NCBI GenBank assembly: GCA_964634755.1
Contig: CAZWJH010000023.1
Coordinates: 1 to 28,811, forward strand
Length of the DNA: 28,811 bases
Direction of reading: 5' to 3'
Origin: JALXDT01 sp964634755
GTDB taxonomy: Bacteria > Acidobacteriota > Aminicenantia > JAMOAD01
Numbering within the stretch: position 1 is the stretch's first letter; each line of letters begins with the position of its first letter. Shown piece by piece: positions 17,590 through 26,533 of the stretch. The translations under genes and the position numbers were made by a program. Under the pieces are notes generated by a model, which saw only the letters and a list, made by a program, of their open reading frames with translations, was not told the origin of the DNA and searched no databases.

Positions 17590-20291
17590 AAAGATTTTTA
17601 AGAAAATTCTTAATTACAATCCTATTCTTCTTGTCTTTATCTTTTCTCTATTCTTCTGTGCCTTGGGAACTCTGTCTAAATAGAAAAATCAAAACATTAG
17701 TAATTAATCTTAAAAAAGGAGAGATTGGAAAAGCAGACATAATAAAAATTCTTTCAACAAAAAAAGGAGAAACATTCTCCATAAAAAAAATAGATCGGGA
17801 TTTAAAAAATCTCTTATCTCTGGGATTATTTAGTGATATTAAGATCTCTGCTATAAAAGAAGGAGATGGGTGCAAAATTCAGATTAATTTCAAAAATTTT
17901 AAGATGATAGATCAAATCCACCTTTCTTTTTACAACTTTAAAATAGACAAAGATTTAAAGCAATCTTTGTATAAAAGATTAAGAGAAGAATTGGAGGAAA
18001 AGGTTTTTTCAAAAAGGAAAGTTGAAAAAATAATTAAAAATACAAAAAAAATAATAGAGGAAAATGGTTATCTTGTGAATAAAAACAAACTCATACTCGG
18101 AAGAATAAAAGGGAAAAATGTTCTAAGAATATTTTATAAAATAGAAGGCAAAATCATTACCGAAAAAATTGCCTTCAAAGGTTTAACAAAAAGTGATATC
18201 TTGGGCATATCAAAAAAAATTAAAATTAAAAAGTTAAAAACTTTTAGAATTTCAGACCTCAAAGATTCTGAAAGAGAAATATCTAACTTTCTGAAAAAAA
18301 GAGGATTCTTCATGTGCTCTGTAAATTCAAAAGTAAAAAAACTAAGTAAAAACAGAGTAAACATCACATTTGAAGTAAAAAAAGGGAAAAAGATAATATT
18401 AAATGTTATTGGGATAAGGGTAAAAAAATCTATTTTCTATCCCTTATGGGAAAATGTTGTTTTTCCACCTTGGGCAATAGAAGAAGGGAAAAATAAAATT
18501 TTGTTTGAGCTGAGAAAAAAAGGATACTTTTTTCCAAATGTGGAGATAAAAAAAAGAGAAAAAAAAGATTATTTAAAAATCTCATACATAGTCAAAAAAG
18601 GAAAAAGATTTAGATTAGGAAAAATAAGCTTTAAAGGGAATATACATTTTTCAAACAAAGAGCTAAAAAGAATAATTTCAAAGTATATAAAGGAATTTTT
18701 CTATTATGGTTACTTTGATGCTTCTGTCTTAAAAGACATAATTTACGAACTTCAAATCTTTTACTGGAACAATGGCTTCAAAAGGACAAAAGTTTTTTAC
18801 AATGCTTCTCCTATCAATAGTAGCTTAAATCTTGAAATTACAATAAATGAAGGGCCTCAAACTATTATAAAAAAAATAAATTTCAAAGGAATCCACTTTT
18901 TCAACATACTATATTTGAAAGAGAAAATAGGAATAAAAGAAACTTTACCATTTAACAATAGTGCAATTCAGAGATGGAAAACATCACTTCTTACTGAATA
19001 CTATAAGAGAGGATTTGATAATATAAAAATAGACACTAAAATAGAAAAAGAGGGAAATTCAATAACTTTAACTTTTCTTGTAAAAGAGGGAGAAAGATTT
19101 ACTGTTCACGATATATTATGGATCGGAGAGAAAAATATTAACAGTTCACTTTTTTGGAATAGCATTAAGATGAAGAAAGGAGATTATCTTGACAAAAAGA
19201 AACTTCGGCTTTCTCTAAATACACTTGAAAGTCTTGGAGTATTTAAAAGGATAGAAATAAAAATCCTAAATATTTCAAAAAATAAAAAGGTAATAATCAT
19301 AAAAACAGCCGCGGAAAAAAGTGATTATCTGAGTTATGGTCTTGGGTGGGGTGAAAGAGTTGGCTTAAAACTTATGCTAGAATACCAGAAATATAATCTC
19401 TTTGGAAAGGCAAATTCTTATTCTTTTGTAATGAAATATGGTAAAAATGAAAAAAGAATTATCCTAAGTTTTGATACTCCTTGGAAAACCTCTTTCATGC
19501 TAAAATCCTTTTTCAGTTCTTGGTTTGAAGAGGAGTCTTTAAGAAGCTATTCTTACAGAAGAAGAGGCTTAACCGTAAATCTTATAAAAAAAATAGAAAC
19601 AAAATCATTTTTTTCAATGAATTTTTCAATTGTCAACACAAAATTGCTATCATTAAATATCTCTCCCTCAGAAGTTGACAGGGAAAATGCACCTTTTTCA
19701 ACAACAAACATAGCTTTTTCTTATACAAGAGATAAAAGAGATGATCCTTTTAATCCCACTCACGGAAATTTCTACTATATGAATCTCACTTATGCTTTTC
19801 AATTCTTAGGAACCACTTCAAGATATCTTAAAATTTCCGGTAAATATCAAAAATTTTGGTTATTAAAAAATGATATCGTAATATTTGATAACATAAGGTG
19901 GGGAGTGGGCTGGGGAAATATTCCTATTGTAGAACGATATTTTGCAGGCGGAAGCTCTTCTTTCAGAGGAAATGCTATAGATGAACTTGGCCCCCTTGAT
20001 CCTGAAACAGGGGCTCCGTTAGGGGGAAAAGCAGAGCTTTTAAACAATTTTGAGATAATACTTCCTTCACCCCTTCCAATTGAAAATTTAAGAGTAGCTT
20101 TTTTTTATGATAAAGGAAACATAATGAGAGAAACTTCAGATATCTGGAAAAAAAGCTTTGATGATGCTGTTGGGATAGGATTAAGATACAGAACTCCTTT
20201 AGGGCCATTGAGAATAGATTTTGGCTGGAATCTTGAAAAAAAAGTGAGGAGGAAATTTCATGTATATTTTGCGGTGGGTAATATTTTTTAG
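17586..20291 (+). CDS. Omp85-family outer membrane protein (BamA/TamA type)
   Basis: A 901-residue protein with a signal peptide (about 1-24), a long periplasmic region (about 30-570) of repeated POTRA domains, and a C-terminal beta-barrel. POTRA boundaries are visible as repeated openings such as GEKIAFKGL-like turns: ITEKIAFKGLTKSD, RLGKISFKGNIHFSNKEL, IIKKINFKGIHFFN and VHDILWIGEKNINS. The barrel carries the lid-loop motif SSSFRGNA with FRG at 793-795, and the protein ends in the aromatic strand HVYFAVGNIF. BamA and TamA insert barrel proteins into the outer membrane. The many POTRAs and the size fit BamA; adjacency to tamB fits TamA, so I leave the symbol open. ATGA overlap with tamB. Confidence 0.93.
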   Translation: MKRFLRKFLITILFFLSLSFLYSSVPWELCLNRKIKTLVINLKKGEIGKADIIKILSTKKGETFSIKKIDRDLKNLLSLGLFSDIKISAIKEGDGCKIQINFKNFKMIDQIHLSFYNFKIDKDLKQSLYKRLREELEEKVFSKRKVEKIIKNTKKIIEENGYLVNKNKLILGRIKGKNVLRIFYKIEGKIITEKIAFKGLTKSDILGISKKIKIKKLKTFRISDLKDSEREISNFLKKRGFFMCSVNSKVKKLSKNRVNITFEVKKGKKIILNVIGIRVKKSIFYPLWENVVFPPWAIEEGKNKILFELRKKGYFFPNVEIKKREKKDYLKISYIVKKGKRFRLGKISFKGNIHFSNKELKRIISKYIKEFFYYGYFDASVLKDIIYELQIFYWNNGFKRTKVFYNASPINSSLNLEITINEGPQTIIKKINFKGIHFFNILYLKEKIGIKETLPFNNSAIQRWKTSLLTEYYKRGFDNIKIDTKIEKEGNSITLTFLVKEGERFTVHDILWIGEKNINSSLFWNSIKMKKGDYLDKKKLRLSLNTLESLGVFKRIEIKILNISKNKKVIIIKTAAEKSDYLSYGLGWGERVGLKLMLEYQKYNLFGKANSYSFVMKYGKNEKRIILSFDTPWKTSFMLKSFFSSWFEEESLRSYSYRRRGLTVNLIKKIETKSFFSMNFSIVNTKLLSLNISPSEVDRENAPFSTTNIAFSYTRDKRDDPFNPTHGNFYYMNLTYAFQFLGTTSRYLKISGKYQKFWLLKNDIVIFDNIRWGVGWGNIPIVERYFAGGSSSFRGNAIDELGPLDPETGAPLGGKAELLNNFEIILPSPLPIENLRVAFFYDKGNIMRETSDIWKKSFDDAVGIGLRYRTPLGPLRIDFGWNLEKKVRRKFHVYFAVGNIF

Positions 20292-20871
20292 CTTCGCATT
20301 AGCTTCAACTTTAAATTCCATAACAATTGACCTACCTCTTGTAAAATTTGAGAATGAATACATAACAGCTTTTGATCTTTCTCTCGCAAGGGATTTCTTT
20401 TTTAGGGACAAAAGTTTTACCGATGAAGACATTCTAAATAAACTTGTTCTCATAAAAGCAGTTATTTATGAATTCAAAAGAGATTATGAGACGTCAGAAG
20501 ACCTTAACATTAACTCATTTAAAGAAAAGTTAATAGAGGATTACGGAGGAATTGAAAACTTAAAAAAGCAATTAGAAATGTACAATCTGAATTTAGAAGA
20601 TCTTAGTAAATTTATAAAGGATTATCTCTTTTTTAATAAAATGAAAGAGAAAGTCTTAATGTCAAAGGTAATAGTAAGATTTGACGAAATAGAAAATTAT
20701 TACAAAAAAATATATCTACCCAATCAAAAAAAATTAAACTTACCAATAAAACCTCTTACAGAAGCAGCCGCAATAATAGAAAAAAAGATTAAGCTCGAAA
20801 GAGCAACAAAGCTTGAAAAATACTGGAAAAAAGAACTTCTTTCCCATTATACTGTCATATTTTTCAGATAA
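20260..20871 (+). CDS. SurA-N-like periplasmic chaperone without a parvulin domain
   Basis: A 203-residue protein whose start lies inside the Omp85 gene, overlapping by 32 bases. A strong AGGAGG at 20247-20252 with a 7-base spacer supports this ATG. It has a signal peptide (about 1-18), then a helical region like the N-terminal chaperone domain of SurA and related foldases: NEYITAFDLSLARDFFF, ILNKLVLIKAVIYEFKRD and FDEIENYYKKIY. It ends with the C-terminal helix and strand of these proteins (KLEKYWKKELLSHYTVIFF). The peptidyl-prolyl isomerase domain normally found between them is absent. A role in guarding unfolded outer-membrane proteins for the Omp85 machine encoded upstream is inferred. 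Overall similarity is modest. Confidence 0.65.
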   Translation: MYILRWVIFFSFALASTLNSITIDLPLVKFENEYITAFDLSLARDFFFRDKSFTDEDILNKLVLIKAVIYEFKRDYETSEDLNINSFKEKLIEDYGGIENLKKQLEMYNLNLEDLSKFIKDYLFFNKMKEKVLMSKVIVRFDEIENYYKKIYLPNQKKLNLPIKPLTEAAAIIEKKIKLERATKLEKYWKKELLSHYTVIFFR

Positions 20872-23800
20872 TGGAATCCAATGCAGTAAATTTTTTATCT
20901 GGATACAACAAATTTACAGAATTAATTAAAAGCTTTAATGAAAAAAAACAAGCAAAAATAATAAGACCCTTCGATAGTGGATTTTCTCACTTAATTTCAT
21001 ATTTTATTTCAAAGAATAAGAAAGATCTTTTAATAATTTCAGATAAAGATATCTTCATTTTAAAAAAACAAATTTCTTCTTTCTTAAAACTCTACAGTAA
21101 AGAAACTGAAACTTTCTTGCTTCCCTCTCCCTACAGCTCACCTTATTTGATAAAGAATATTCCATTGTTCATTTCTTACGAAAGGATAAGAACTTTTCTT
21201 TCTCTCTTAGAAAAAAGTAGAAAAAAAATTATTATTGCAGATCCAAATTCCTTTTTATTTCCCTTTCCTTCATTCTCAGCAATAAAAGAATATAGTGTAG
21301 AAATAGAAACAGGAGAGGAGATGTCCCAAGAATTTTTGATAAAAAAATTACGACAATTTTCCTATTCTGAAAAAGATCTTACAGTTTATCAAGGAGATTT
21401 TTCTGTAAGAGGCCATATTATAGATCTTTTCCCCCTGGGTAAAATTTTTCCAGTCAGAATAGATTTTGAGAGCGATGAAATCCTTTCCATAAGGCATTTT
21501 GACCCTTCAACACAAAGAACAGTAAAAAAAATAGAAAAAATTCAAATACTAACAATAGCAGAATTTTTAACAGAAAAAGAAAAAGAGAAATTAAAGCTGA
21601 TACTTAAAAAGAGATGGGATAATTCTTTAACAAGCAATTTATTAAAAAGAGTATTCAGGCTTTGGAGTGAAAGTCTTTATTTCCAAGGCGAGGAGTTATT
21701 TAGGGGTTTTCTTAAAAACGAAAATTGCTTACTTAGCAAAGAAGATAAAATAATTATTAAAGATATAGAAAACTATGATAATTATATTGAACAATTAGAG
21801 GAAAAATGGAAACAATACAGAGACAAAACTATTTCCAATTCTCTTTCTCCACCTGTAAATCTATTTTTTAATAAAAATAAAATTTCCTTACTGATTGAAA
21901 CACCAAGCTATTTAGAATTTACAAACATCTCCGAGAAAAATACTTTTTATTTTCCTTACAAAAAGCTAAATTTTAATGAAAATTCTTTTTCTGAAATAGT
22001 TAAGAAAAGTAAGAATGAAATCTTTGTGCTTTTTACAAAAGAAGAAAAAATAAGAGAAAAGATTATTAAAGAAATTGATGAGAAAAACGTCAGCAAAATT
22101 TATTTTGTAAAAGATGAAATAGAGGATGGGTTCTCTTTCGCTCTTCCATCAGGAATAAATATAAATTTCGTCCATTTTTTTAAAAAAGCTAAAGAAAGAA
22201 AAATAGAAAGGAGAGCTGCTTCTTTTCAATTTCAGCTCGCGTTTAAAGAGGGCGATTTCGTTGTTCATACAAAATACGGAATAGCCCTTTTTAAAGGAAT
22301 AAAAAAAGTTAAAATAAAAGATAATTATTCGGAATTTCTTGTACTTGAATATTCTGGAGGAGATAAAGTCTATGTTGCCATTGAAGATTTTAATCTTGTT
22401 TATAGATACTCAGTCCCCGAAGGATATATACCGGTTCTAGATAGACTCGGGAGTAAGAATTGGACAAGAACAAGGGAAAAAGTTAAATCAGGAATACTTA
22501 AAATAGCAAGAGATCTTCTTAAACTATACGCAAAAAGGAAATCACTAAAAGCTCCTCCATTGTATCCGGACGAGGAAAAAGAAGCTCTTTTTATCTCAAA
22601 TTTCGAATTTGAGGAAACAGAAGATCAAAAAAGAAGCTGGGAAGAGATTTCCTATGACTTAATACAGGAAAAACCCATGGATAGACTTCTCTGCGGAGAT
22701 GTTGGGTTCGGAAAAACTGAAATAGCAATGCGAGCAGCATTTAGAGCAGTCTCAAACAAAAAACAGATAGCACTTTTATGCCCTACAACTATTTTGGCTG
22801 AGCAGCATTTTAGAAATTTCAAAAAAAGATTTTCAGGCTTTCCTTATAAAATAGAGGAACTATCAAGAATGACCACTCCTGCAAAAAAGAAAAAAATCTA
22901 TGAAAAAATAGAAAAAGGAGAAATAGATATAATAGTTGGAACCCATGCTCTCTTATCAGACAAAATTAAATTTAAAAGTTTAGTTCTTTTAATAATAGAT
23001 GAAGAGCAGAGATTCGGAGTAAAACATAAAGATAAAATTCTAAAAATAAAGGAAAACATCCATGTTCTAAGTTTAAGTGCAACCCCGATTCCGAGAACCT
23101 TGAATATGGCTCTTTCAGGGGTTAAAGATCTTAGCATTATAGAAACACCTCCTCCTGGAAGAATGGAAATTGCCACAATTGTAGAGGAATATAAAGAAGA
23201 AATAATTAAAGAAGCTATAAAATTTGAGGTTGCAAGAGACGGTCAAGTGTACATAATTTACAATAGCATAGAAAGAATAGAAAGTTTCGGAAATTTGATA
23301 AAAAAACTAATACCTTCAATTGAAAACACAATAATCCATTCAAAACTACCAAATAGGACCATAGAAGAAAGAATGCTCAATTTTATTAATAAGAAGACAA
23401 AAATTTTAATCTCCACAACTATCATCGAAAATGGAATTGATATAGAAAATGTTAATACTCTAATTGTAATTGATGCTCAGAATTTCGGTCTTTCCCAGCT
23501 CTATCAATTAAGAGGAAGAATTGGAAGGGGAGACAGAAAAGCCTATGCTTATTTTCTTATAAATTCAAAACATCTTTTAAATGAGAAAGCTAAAAAAAGA
23601 CTCAAAGCCATAAGAGAATTTCAGGAATTGGGCTCCGGTTTTAGATTAGCTGCGATGGATCTTGAGATAAGAGGAGCAGGAAACCTCTTGGGAAAAGAGC
23701 AGCATGGGCATCTTAGGGCAGTTGGGTTTGAATACTATCTTTGGCTTTTGAACAAAACTATAAAAGAGATGAAAGGAGAGGAAGAGTATGAAATTTCTCC

Positions 23801-24224
23801 GGAGATCAATCTCCCTCTTACCTATATAATACCGGAAGCCTACATACCTCAATCATCACAAAGATTAGCCTTGTATAAAAGATTCTCTTCAATTAAAAAT
23901 CTTACCGAATTAAAGGAATTGGAGGAGGAGCTATTTGATAGATTTGGAAATCTTCCCTTAGAAATAAAAAATCTTATCTTTGTTGTCACGCTAAGAATTT
24001 ATTCCCAGAAATTAAGAATAATCAAAATGGAGTATAAAAATGAAAAATTAACAATAGAGTTTTCCCCTCTTTCTAAAATTTCAGAAAAAAGGATTATAGA
24101 AGTCTTAAGAAAATACAAAGGAGAATCTCTTGATGATTTAAGAATATCTTTTTTCTTTACTTCAACAGAAAAACTAAAAAAAGAACTTTCACTAATACTA
24201 AAAGACTTTTCTGCCCATGAGTAA
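20871..24224 (+). CDS. mfd: transcription-repair coupling factor
   Basis: Mfd displaces RNA polymerase stalled at DNA lesions and recruits the UvrABC excision machinery. Length (1117 residues) is near the usual 1150. The N-terminal UvrB-homologous region includes SYERIRTFLSLLE, LTVYQGDFSVRGHIIDLFP and RIDFESDEILSIR. The CarD-like polymerase-interaction domain starts near 457 (EGDFVVHTKYGIALFKGI). The RecG-like translocase has Walker A GDVGFGKT (609-616), the DEEQ box (710-713), SATPIPRTLNMALSG, and the relay QLYQLRGRIGRGDRKAYAY. A C-terminal D7-like domain follows EMQTEL-type sequence (YIPEAYIPQSSQRLALYKR). The ATG shares one base with the upstream stop (TAATG), making mfd the apparent last gene of the envelope operon. 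Confidence 0.97.
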   Translation: MESNAVNFLSGYNKFTELIKSFNEKKQAKIIRPFDSGFSHLISYFISKNKKDLLIISDKDIFILKKQISSFLKLYSKETETFLLPSPYSSPYLIKNIPLFISYERIRTFLSLLEKSRKKIIIADPNSFLFPFPSFSAIKEYSVEIETGEEMSQEFLIKKLRQFSYSEKDLTVYQGDFSVRGHIIDLFPLGKIFPVRIDFESDEILSIRHFDPSTQRTVKKIEKIQILTIAEFLTEKEKEKLKLILKKRWDNSLTSNLLKRVFRLWSESLYFQGEELFRGFLKNENCLLSKEDKIIIKDIENYDNYIEQLEEKWKQYRDKTISNSLSPPVNLFFNKNKISLLIETPSYLEFTNISEKNTFYFPYKKLNFNENSFSEIVKKSKNEIFVLFTKEEKIREKIIKEIDEKNVSKIYFVKDEIEDGFSFALPSGININFVHFFKKAKERKIERRAASFQFQLAFKEGDFVVHTKYGIALFKGIKKVKIKDNYSEFLVLEYSGGDKVYVAIEDFNLVYRYSVPEGYIPVLDRLGSKNWTRTREKVKSGILKIARDLLKLYAKRKSLKAPPLYPDEEKEALFISNFEFEETEDQKRSWEEISYDLIQEKPMDRLLCGDVGFGKTEIAMRAAFRAVSNKKQIALLCPTTILAEQHFRNFKKRFSGFPYKIEELSRMTTPAKKKKIYEKIEKGEIDIIVGTHALLSDKIKFKSLVLLIIDEEQRFGVKHKDKILKIKENIHVLSLSATPIPRTLNMALSGVKDLSIIETPPPGRMEIATIVEEYKEEIIKEAIKFEVARDGQVYIIYNSIERIESFGNLIKKLIPSIENTIIHSKLPNRTIEERMLNFINKKTKILISTTIIENGIDIENVNTLIVIDAQNFGLSQLYQLRGRIGRGDRKAYAYFLINSKHLLNEKAKKRLKAIREFQELGSGFRLAAMDLEIRGAGNLLGKEQHGHLRAVGFEYYLWLLNKTIKEMKGEEEYEISPEINLPLTYIIPEAYIPQSSQRLALYKRFSSIKNLTELKELEEELFDRFGNLPLEIKNLIFVVTLRIYSQKLRIIKMEYKNEKLTIEFSPLSKISEKRIIEVLRKYKGESLDDLRISFFFTSTEKLKKELSLILKDFSAHE

Positions 24225-24229
24225 ATTAT

Positions 24230-24259
24230 TTTACACATTAGGTGAAAATAAGATAAAAT
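24230..24259 (+). promoter_or_regulatory. promoter candidate for the PP-loop gene
   Basis: TTTACA (24230-24235), an 18-base spacer and TAAAAT (24254-24259) fall directly after the mfd stop and 27 bases before the next ATG. AAGGAG at 24275-24280 serves that ATG with a 6-base spacer. Confidence 0.5.
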
Positions 24260-24271
24260 AGGTGATAATAA
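24239..24271 (+). repeat. direct repeat pair around the -10 box
   Basis: TAGGTGAAAATAA (24239-24251) and TAGGTGATAATAA (24259-24271) match at 12 of 13 bases with a 20-base period, close to two helical turns, and flank the TAAAAT box. Such spacing suits a tandem-bound regulator, but the region is AT-rich and chance cannot be excluded. Confidence 0.4.
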
Positions 24272-24286
24272 AATAAGGAGAAAAAG

Positions 24287-25102
24287 ATGGAAAAAAATGA
24301 GGTTGTAATTCAATTTTCGGGAGGTATAGATTCCCTTTACTTAGCTTATGAGCTCGGGAAAAAATATAACAAAGTCCATCTTTTAACATTTTACAAAGGT
24401 TACCTTCACTTTGGCATGAACTTTAGCAAACCAAATGTTGAAAATTTAAAAAAATTATTAGGAAAAGATAAGGTAGTTTACAATCTTATCAATATGAAAT
24501 CTCTTTTTAAGGAAATGGGTGTAAAAGGTTTTTGGAAAAACTCGAAAAGATTTGGAAATGAAACATCCTGGTGTATCCCCTGCAGAGCTTCAATGGCAGT
24601 GATGAGTATACTCTATGCCCTCGAAAAAGGAATCTATGATTATACTGACGGAGCTAATTGGGAACAAGCTCCTGACGGAGAAAAAATCATTGTTACTGCA
24701 GACAATTTTCCCGAATATCTACAATTAATCAAAAATTATTCAAAAAAATATAAAGTTAACTACTTCTCTCCCCTTTACGAATCAAATACAAGAGAGAAGA
24801 GAAGAAATCTTCTCTTGAAATTAGGATTTAAAATAGATTGGAACAGTATGGATGTGGAAAATCCAAAATCTCTGAAAAATCTCTTTAAAAAGGATTTTTA
24901 CAAAAGATACCAACCAATGTGCATTTCAGGATATCTTCTCCATTGGAAAAGAAATCTTTTTAAGAAAAAAGAGGAATTTAACATAGATGAACTCGTTGAA
25001 TTCATAAAGGGCAAATTGGAAAATGTGGGAGACAAATATATAAGAGATTACTTCGGAGAAAACAGACTAAGAGAAATTTTAGAAAAAAGAGAAGAAATTT
25101 AA
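24287..25102 (+). CDS. PP-loop ATP pyrophosphatase-family protein
   Basis: A 271-residue soluble protein with the PP-loop SGGIDS at residues 11-16, the signature of enzymes that activate a substrate by adenylation with pyrophosphate release (QueC, ThiI, TtcA, GMP synthetase, NAD synthetase). A WCIPC motif places Cys96 and Cys99 before a helical segment, followed by YDYTDGANWEQ; a third Cys (212) lies in PMCISGY. This differs from QueC, whose Cys cluster is C-terminal. Cys pairs in such proteins may bind zinc or an Fe-S cluster or carry a persulfide, so tRNA thiolation or a sulfur-transfer reaction is possible. The substrate is not readable. It has its own promoter candidate and a strong ribosome site, and stands alone between mfd and the DRTGG gene. 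Confidence 0.78.
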   Translation: MEKNEVVIQFSGGIDSLYLAYELGKKYNKVHLLTFYKGYLHFGMNFSKPNVENLKKLLGKDKVVYNLINMKSLFKEMGVKGFWKNSKRFGNETSWCIPCRASMAVMSILYALEKGIYDYTDGANWEQAPDGEKIIVTADNFPEYLQLIKNYSKKYKVNYFSPLYESNTREKRRNLLLKLGFKIDWNSMDVENPKSLKNLFKKDFYKRYQPMCISGYLLHWKRNLFKKKEEFNIDELVEFIKGKLENVGDKYIRDYFGENRLREILEKREEI

Positions 25103-25155
25103 CAAAAAAGAGTTAATAAATACTAAAGTTTTATTTTGGTTAATTTGTTAAAATC

Positions 25156-25184
25156 TTGACAATTTTAAAAAAAAGAATTATATT
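25156..25184 (+). promoter_or_regulatory. consensus promoter for the DRTGG/CBS-HATPase pair
   Basis: TTGACA (25156-25161) is a perfect -35 box; a 17-base spacer leads to TATATT (25179-25184). The predicted transcript starts near 25191, about 22 bases before the ATG at 25213, which has AAGAGG at 25202-25207. Confidence 0.7.
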
Positions 25185-25212
25185 ATTTTATTACTTACAC
25201 AAAGAGGGTATA

Positions 25213-25560
25213 ATGAAAGTAAAAGATATTCTTGAAATACTCAAAGGCGAATTAATCATAGGTAAAGATAAGCTTCATGAAGAGGTAAATTTAATAGGAG
25301 CTGCTGATATGATGAGTGATGTATTAGCTCTTTCAAAACCCGGTATGCTAGTTCTTACTGGGAACACGTCTGCACAGGCAGTAAGAACTGCTATAGTAAC
25401 GGATCTCATAGGATTAATCTTCGTAAGAGGGAAAGAAATTCCACCAGAAACAATAAATATGGCTAAAGGAAGTAATCTACTTTTAATAAAAACAAATAAT
25501 TATATGTATTCAGCTTGTGGAAAACTCTATTCTGCCGGATTAAGAGGAATAGATGAGTAA
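25213..25560 (+). CDS. DRTGG-domain protein
   Basis: A 115-residue protein. The ATG at 25213 is chosen because it has a ribosome site and lies after the promoter; an upstream in-frame start at 25156 falls on the promoter itself. The sequence MKVKDILEILKGELIIG, then MLVLTGNTSAQAVRTAI and LIGLIFVRGKEIP, matches the small stand-alone DRTGG domain, which is also found fused to phosphotransacetylases and CBS proteins. It is thought to be a ligand-sensing or regulatory module; no catalytic residues are evident. It overlaps the next gene by eight bases. Stand-alone DRTGG genes beside CBS/HATPase regulators are known in Clostridia and Thermotogae, to my recollection near redox and hydrogenase genes; none are visible here. 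Confidence 0.82.
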   Translation: MKVKDILEILKGELIIGKDKLHEEVNLIGAADMMSDVLALSKPGMLVLTGNTSAQAVRTAIVTDLIGLIFVRGKEIPPETINMAKGSNLLLIKTNNYMYSACGKLYSAGLRGIDE

Positions 25561-26482
25561 TAACCAAAAGTGCAGATTAAGTAAATACGCTTTCATCTTT
25601 GAAGATCTTACAGCAGAAGAAATAATGACAAGGCATGTAAGTACACTTACAGCAGATAAAAAGATATCTCAAGCAAAAGAACTTATGAAAATAAAAAAAA
25701 TTTCAGGCATTCCAATTGTAGATGATAAAAATCTGCTAATTGGGATAATTAGCATTGAAGATATAATCAAAGCTCTTGAAATGGGTAAAATAGAGGAAGA
25801 TATAGGAAAGATAATGACAAAAAATGTAGCCTTCCTGAATAAAAATGAAACGCTACCTGCTATCGTTCAAAAGTTTGACAAATTTAAATTCGGAAGGTTT
25901 CCGGTAGTTGACAATAATGGTACACTCTGCGGAATTTTAACAAAAGTGGATATTCTTCATAAAATTTTAGATAAATTCAACTTACTATATCTTCATGATA
26001 AAAAGAGAGATTCCATCCTTAACAAAGAACTTTCTTTAATCACAGGAGAGAAATTATACAGAGAGGATGCTGAATTCAGACACAGAATAGATACATCTGA
26101 CATAAGTAAAGCAGGTGAGGGAGCAGCGATACTAAAAAATTTTTTGATTAAAAAAGGTATAAATCAGGATATAACACGAAAAGTGGGAATAGCAGTTTAC
26201 GAAGCTGAAACCAATGTAGTTATTCACAGTAAAGGGGAAGGAGAAATTTTGTGTTTTCTAAAAAAAGATAAAATAATAGTAAGGGTAATTGATAATGGAG
26301 TGGGTATTGAGAACCTTGATCAAGCAATGAAAGAAGGATTTTCCACTGCCCCTGATTATATAAGGGAAATGGGATTCGGGGCTGGTATGGGAATTCCCAA
26401 CATGAAAAGATTTGCTGATAAATTAGTAATTTTATCTGAAAAAAACACCGGCACTCAAGTTGAGCTTGTCTTTTTTCTATAG
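25553..26482 (+). CDS. CBS-CBS-HATPase (RsbW/RsbT-like) regulator
   Basis: A 309-residue fusion. Residues about 20-140 form a Bateman pair of CBS domains (AEEIMTRHVSTLTADKKISQ and DIGKIMTKNVAFLNKNETLP mark the two starts), which usually bind adenine nucleotides. Residues about 175-309 form a GHKL ATPase of the anti-sigma-factor kinase type: the N-box YEAETNVVIH (Asn221), DNGVGI (247-252) and GFGAGMGIPNMKRFAD. All nucleotide-binding boxes look intact. No histidine for autophosphorylation is evident, so a serine kinase acting on an anti-anti-sigma partner, or a nucleotide-sensing switch, is the natural reading. An AAGAGGA site precedes the ATG, which lies inside the DRTGG stop region. No STAS-domain partner or sigma factor is in this window. 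Confidence 0.88.
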   Translation: MSNNQKCRLSKYAFIFEDLTAEEIMTRHVSTLTADKKISQAKELMKIKKISGIPIVDDKNLLIGIISIEDIIKALEMGKIEEDIGKIMTKNVAFLNKNETLPAIVQKFDKFKFGRFPVVDNNGTLCGILTKVDILHKILDKFNLLYLHDKKRDSILNKELSLITGEKLYREDAEFRHRIDTSDISKAGEGAAILKNFLIKKGINQDITRKVGIAVYEAETNVVIHSKGEGEILCFLKKDKIIVRVIDNGVGIENLDQAMKEGFSTAPDYIREMGFGAGMGIPNMKRFADKLVILSEKNTGTQVELVFFL

Positions 26483-26522
26483 AAAAGGATTAATTTTCTC
26501 CGCTTTCTAAAAGTTTTAGAAA
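26473..26522 (+). repeat. two palindromes sharing TTTCTA/TAGAAA half-sites
   Basis: TTTTCTATAGAAAA (26473-26486, across the CBS-HATPase stop) is a perfect palindrome. TTTCTAAAAGTTTTAGAAA (26504-26522) is a perfect 9+1+9 inverted repeat. Both lie just upstream of the kinase promoter. They could be operator sites, or the second could act as a weak, AT-rich terminator hairpin without a clean T tail. Confidence 0.5.
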
Positions 26523-26533
26523 ATTAGAAGATA

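Noticed and set aside
25103..25155. Terminator between the PP-loop gene and the DRTGG gene
   Set aside because: AACAAA and TTTGTT arms can pair only weakly in AT-rich sequence, with no GC-rich stem or T tail.
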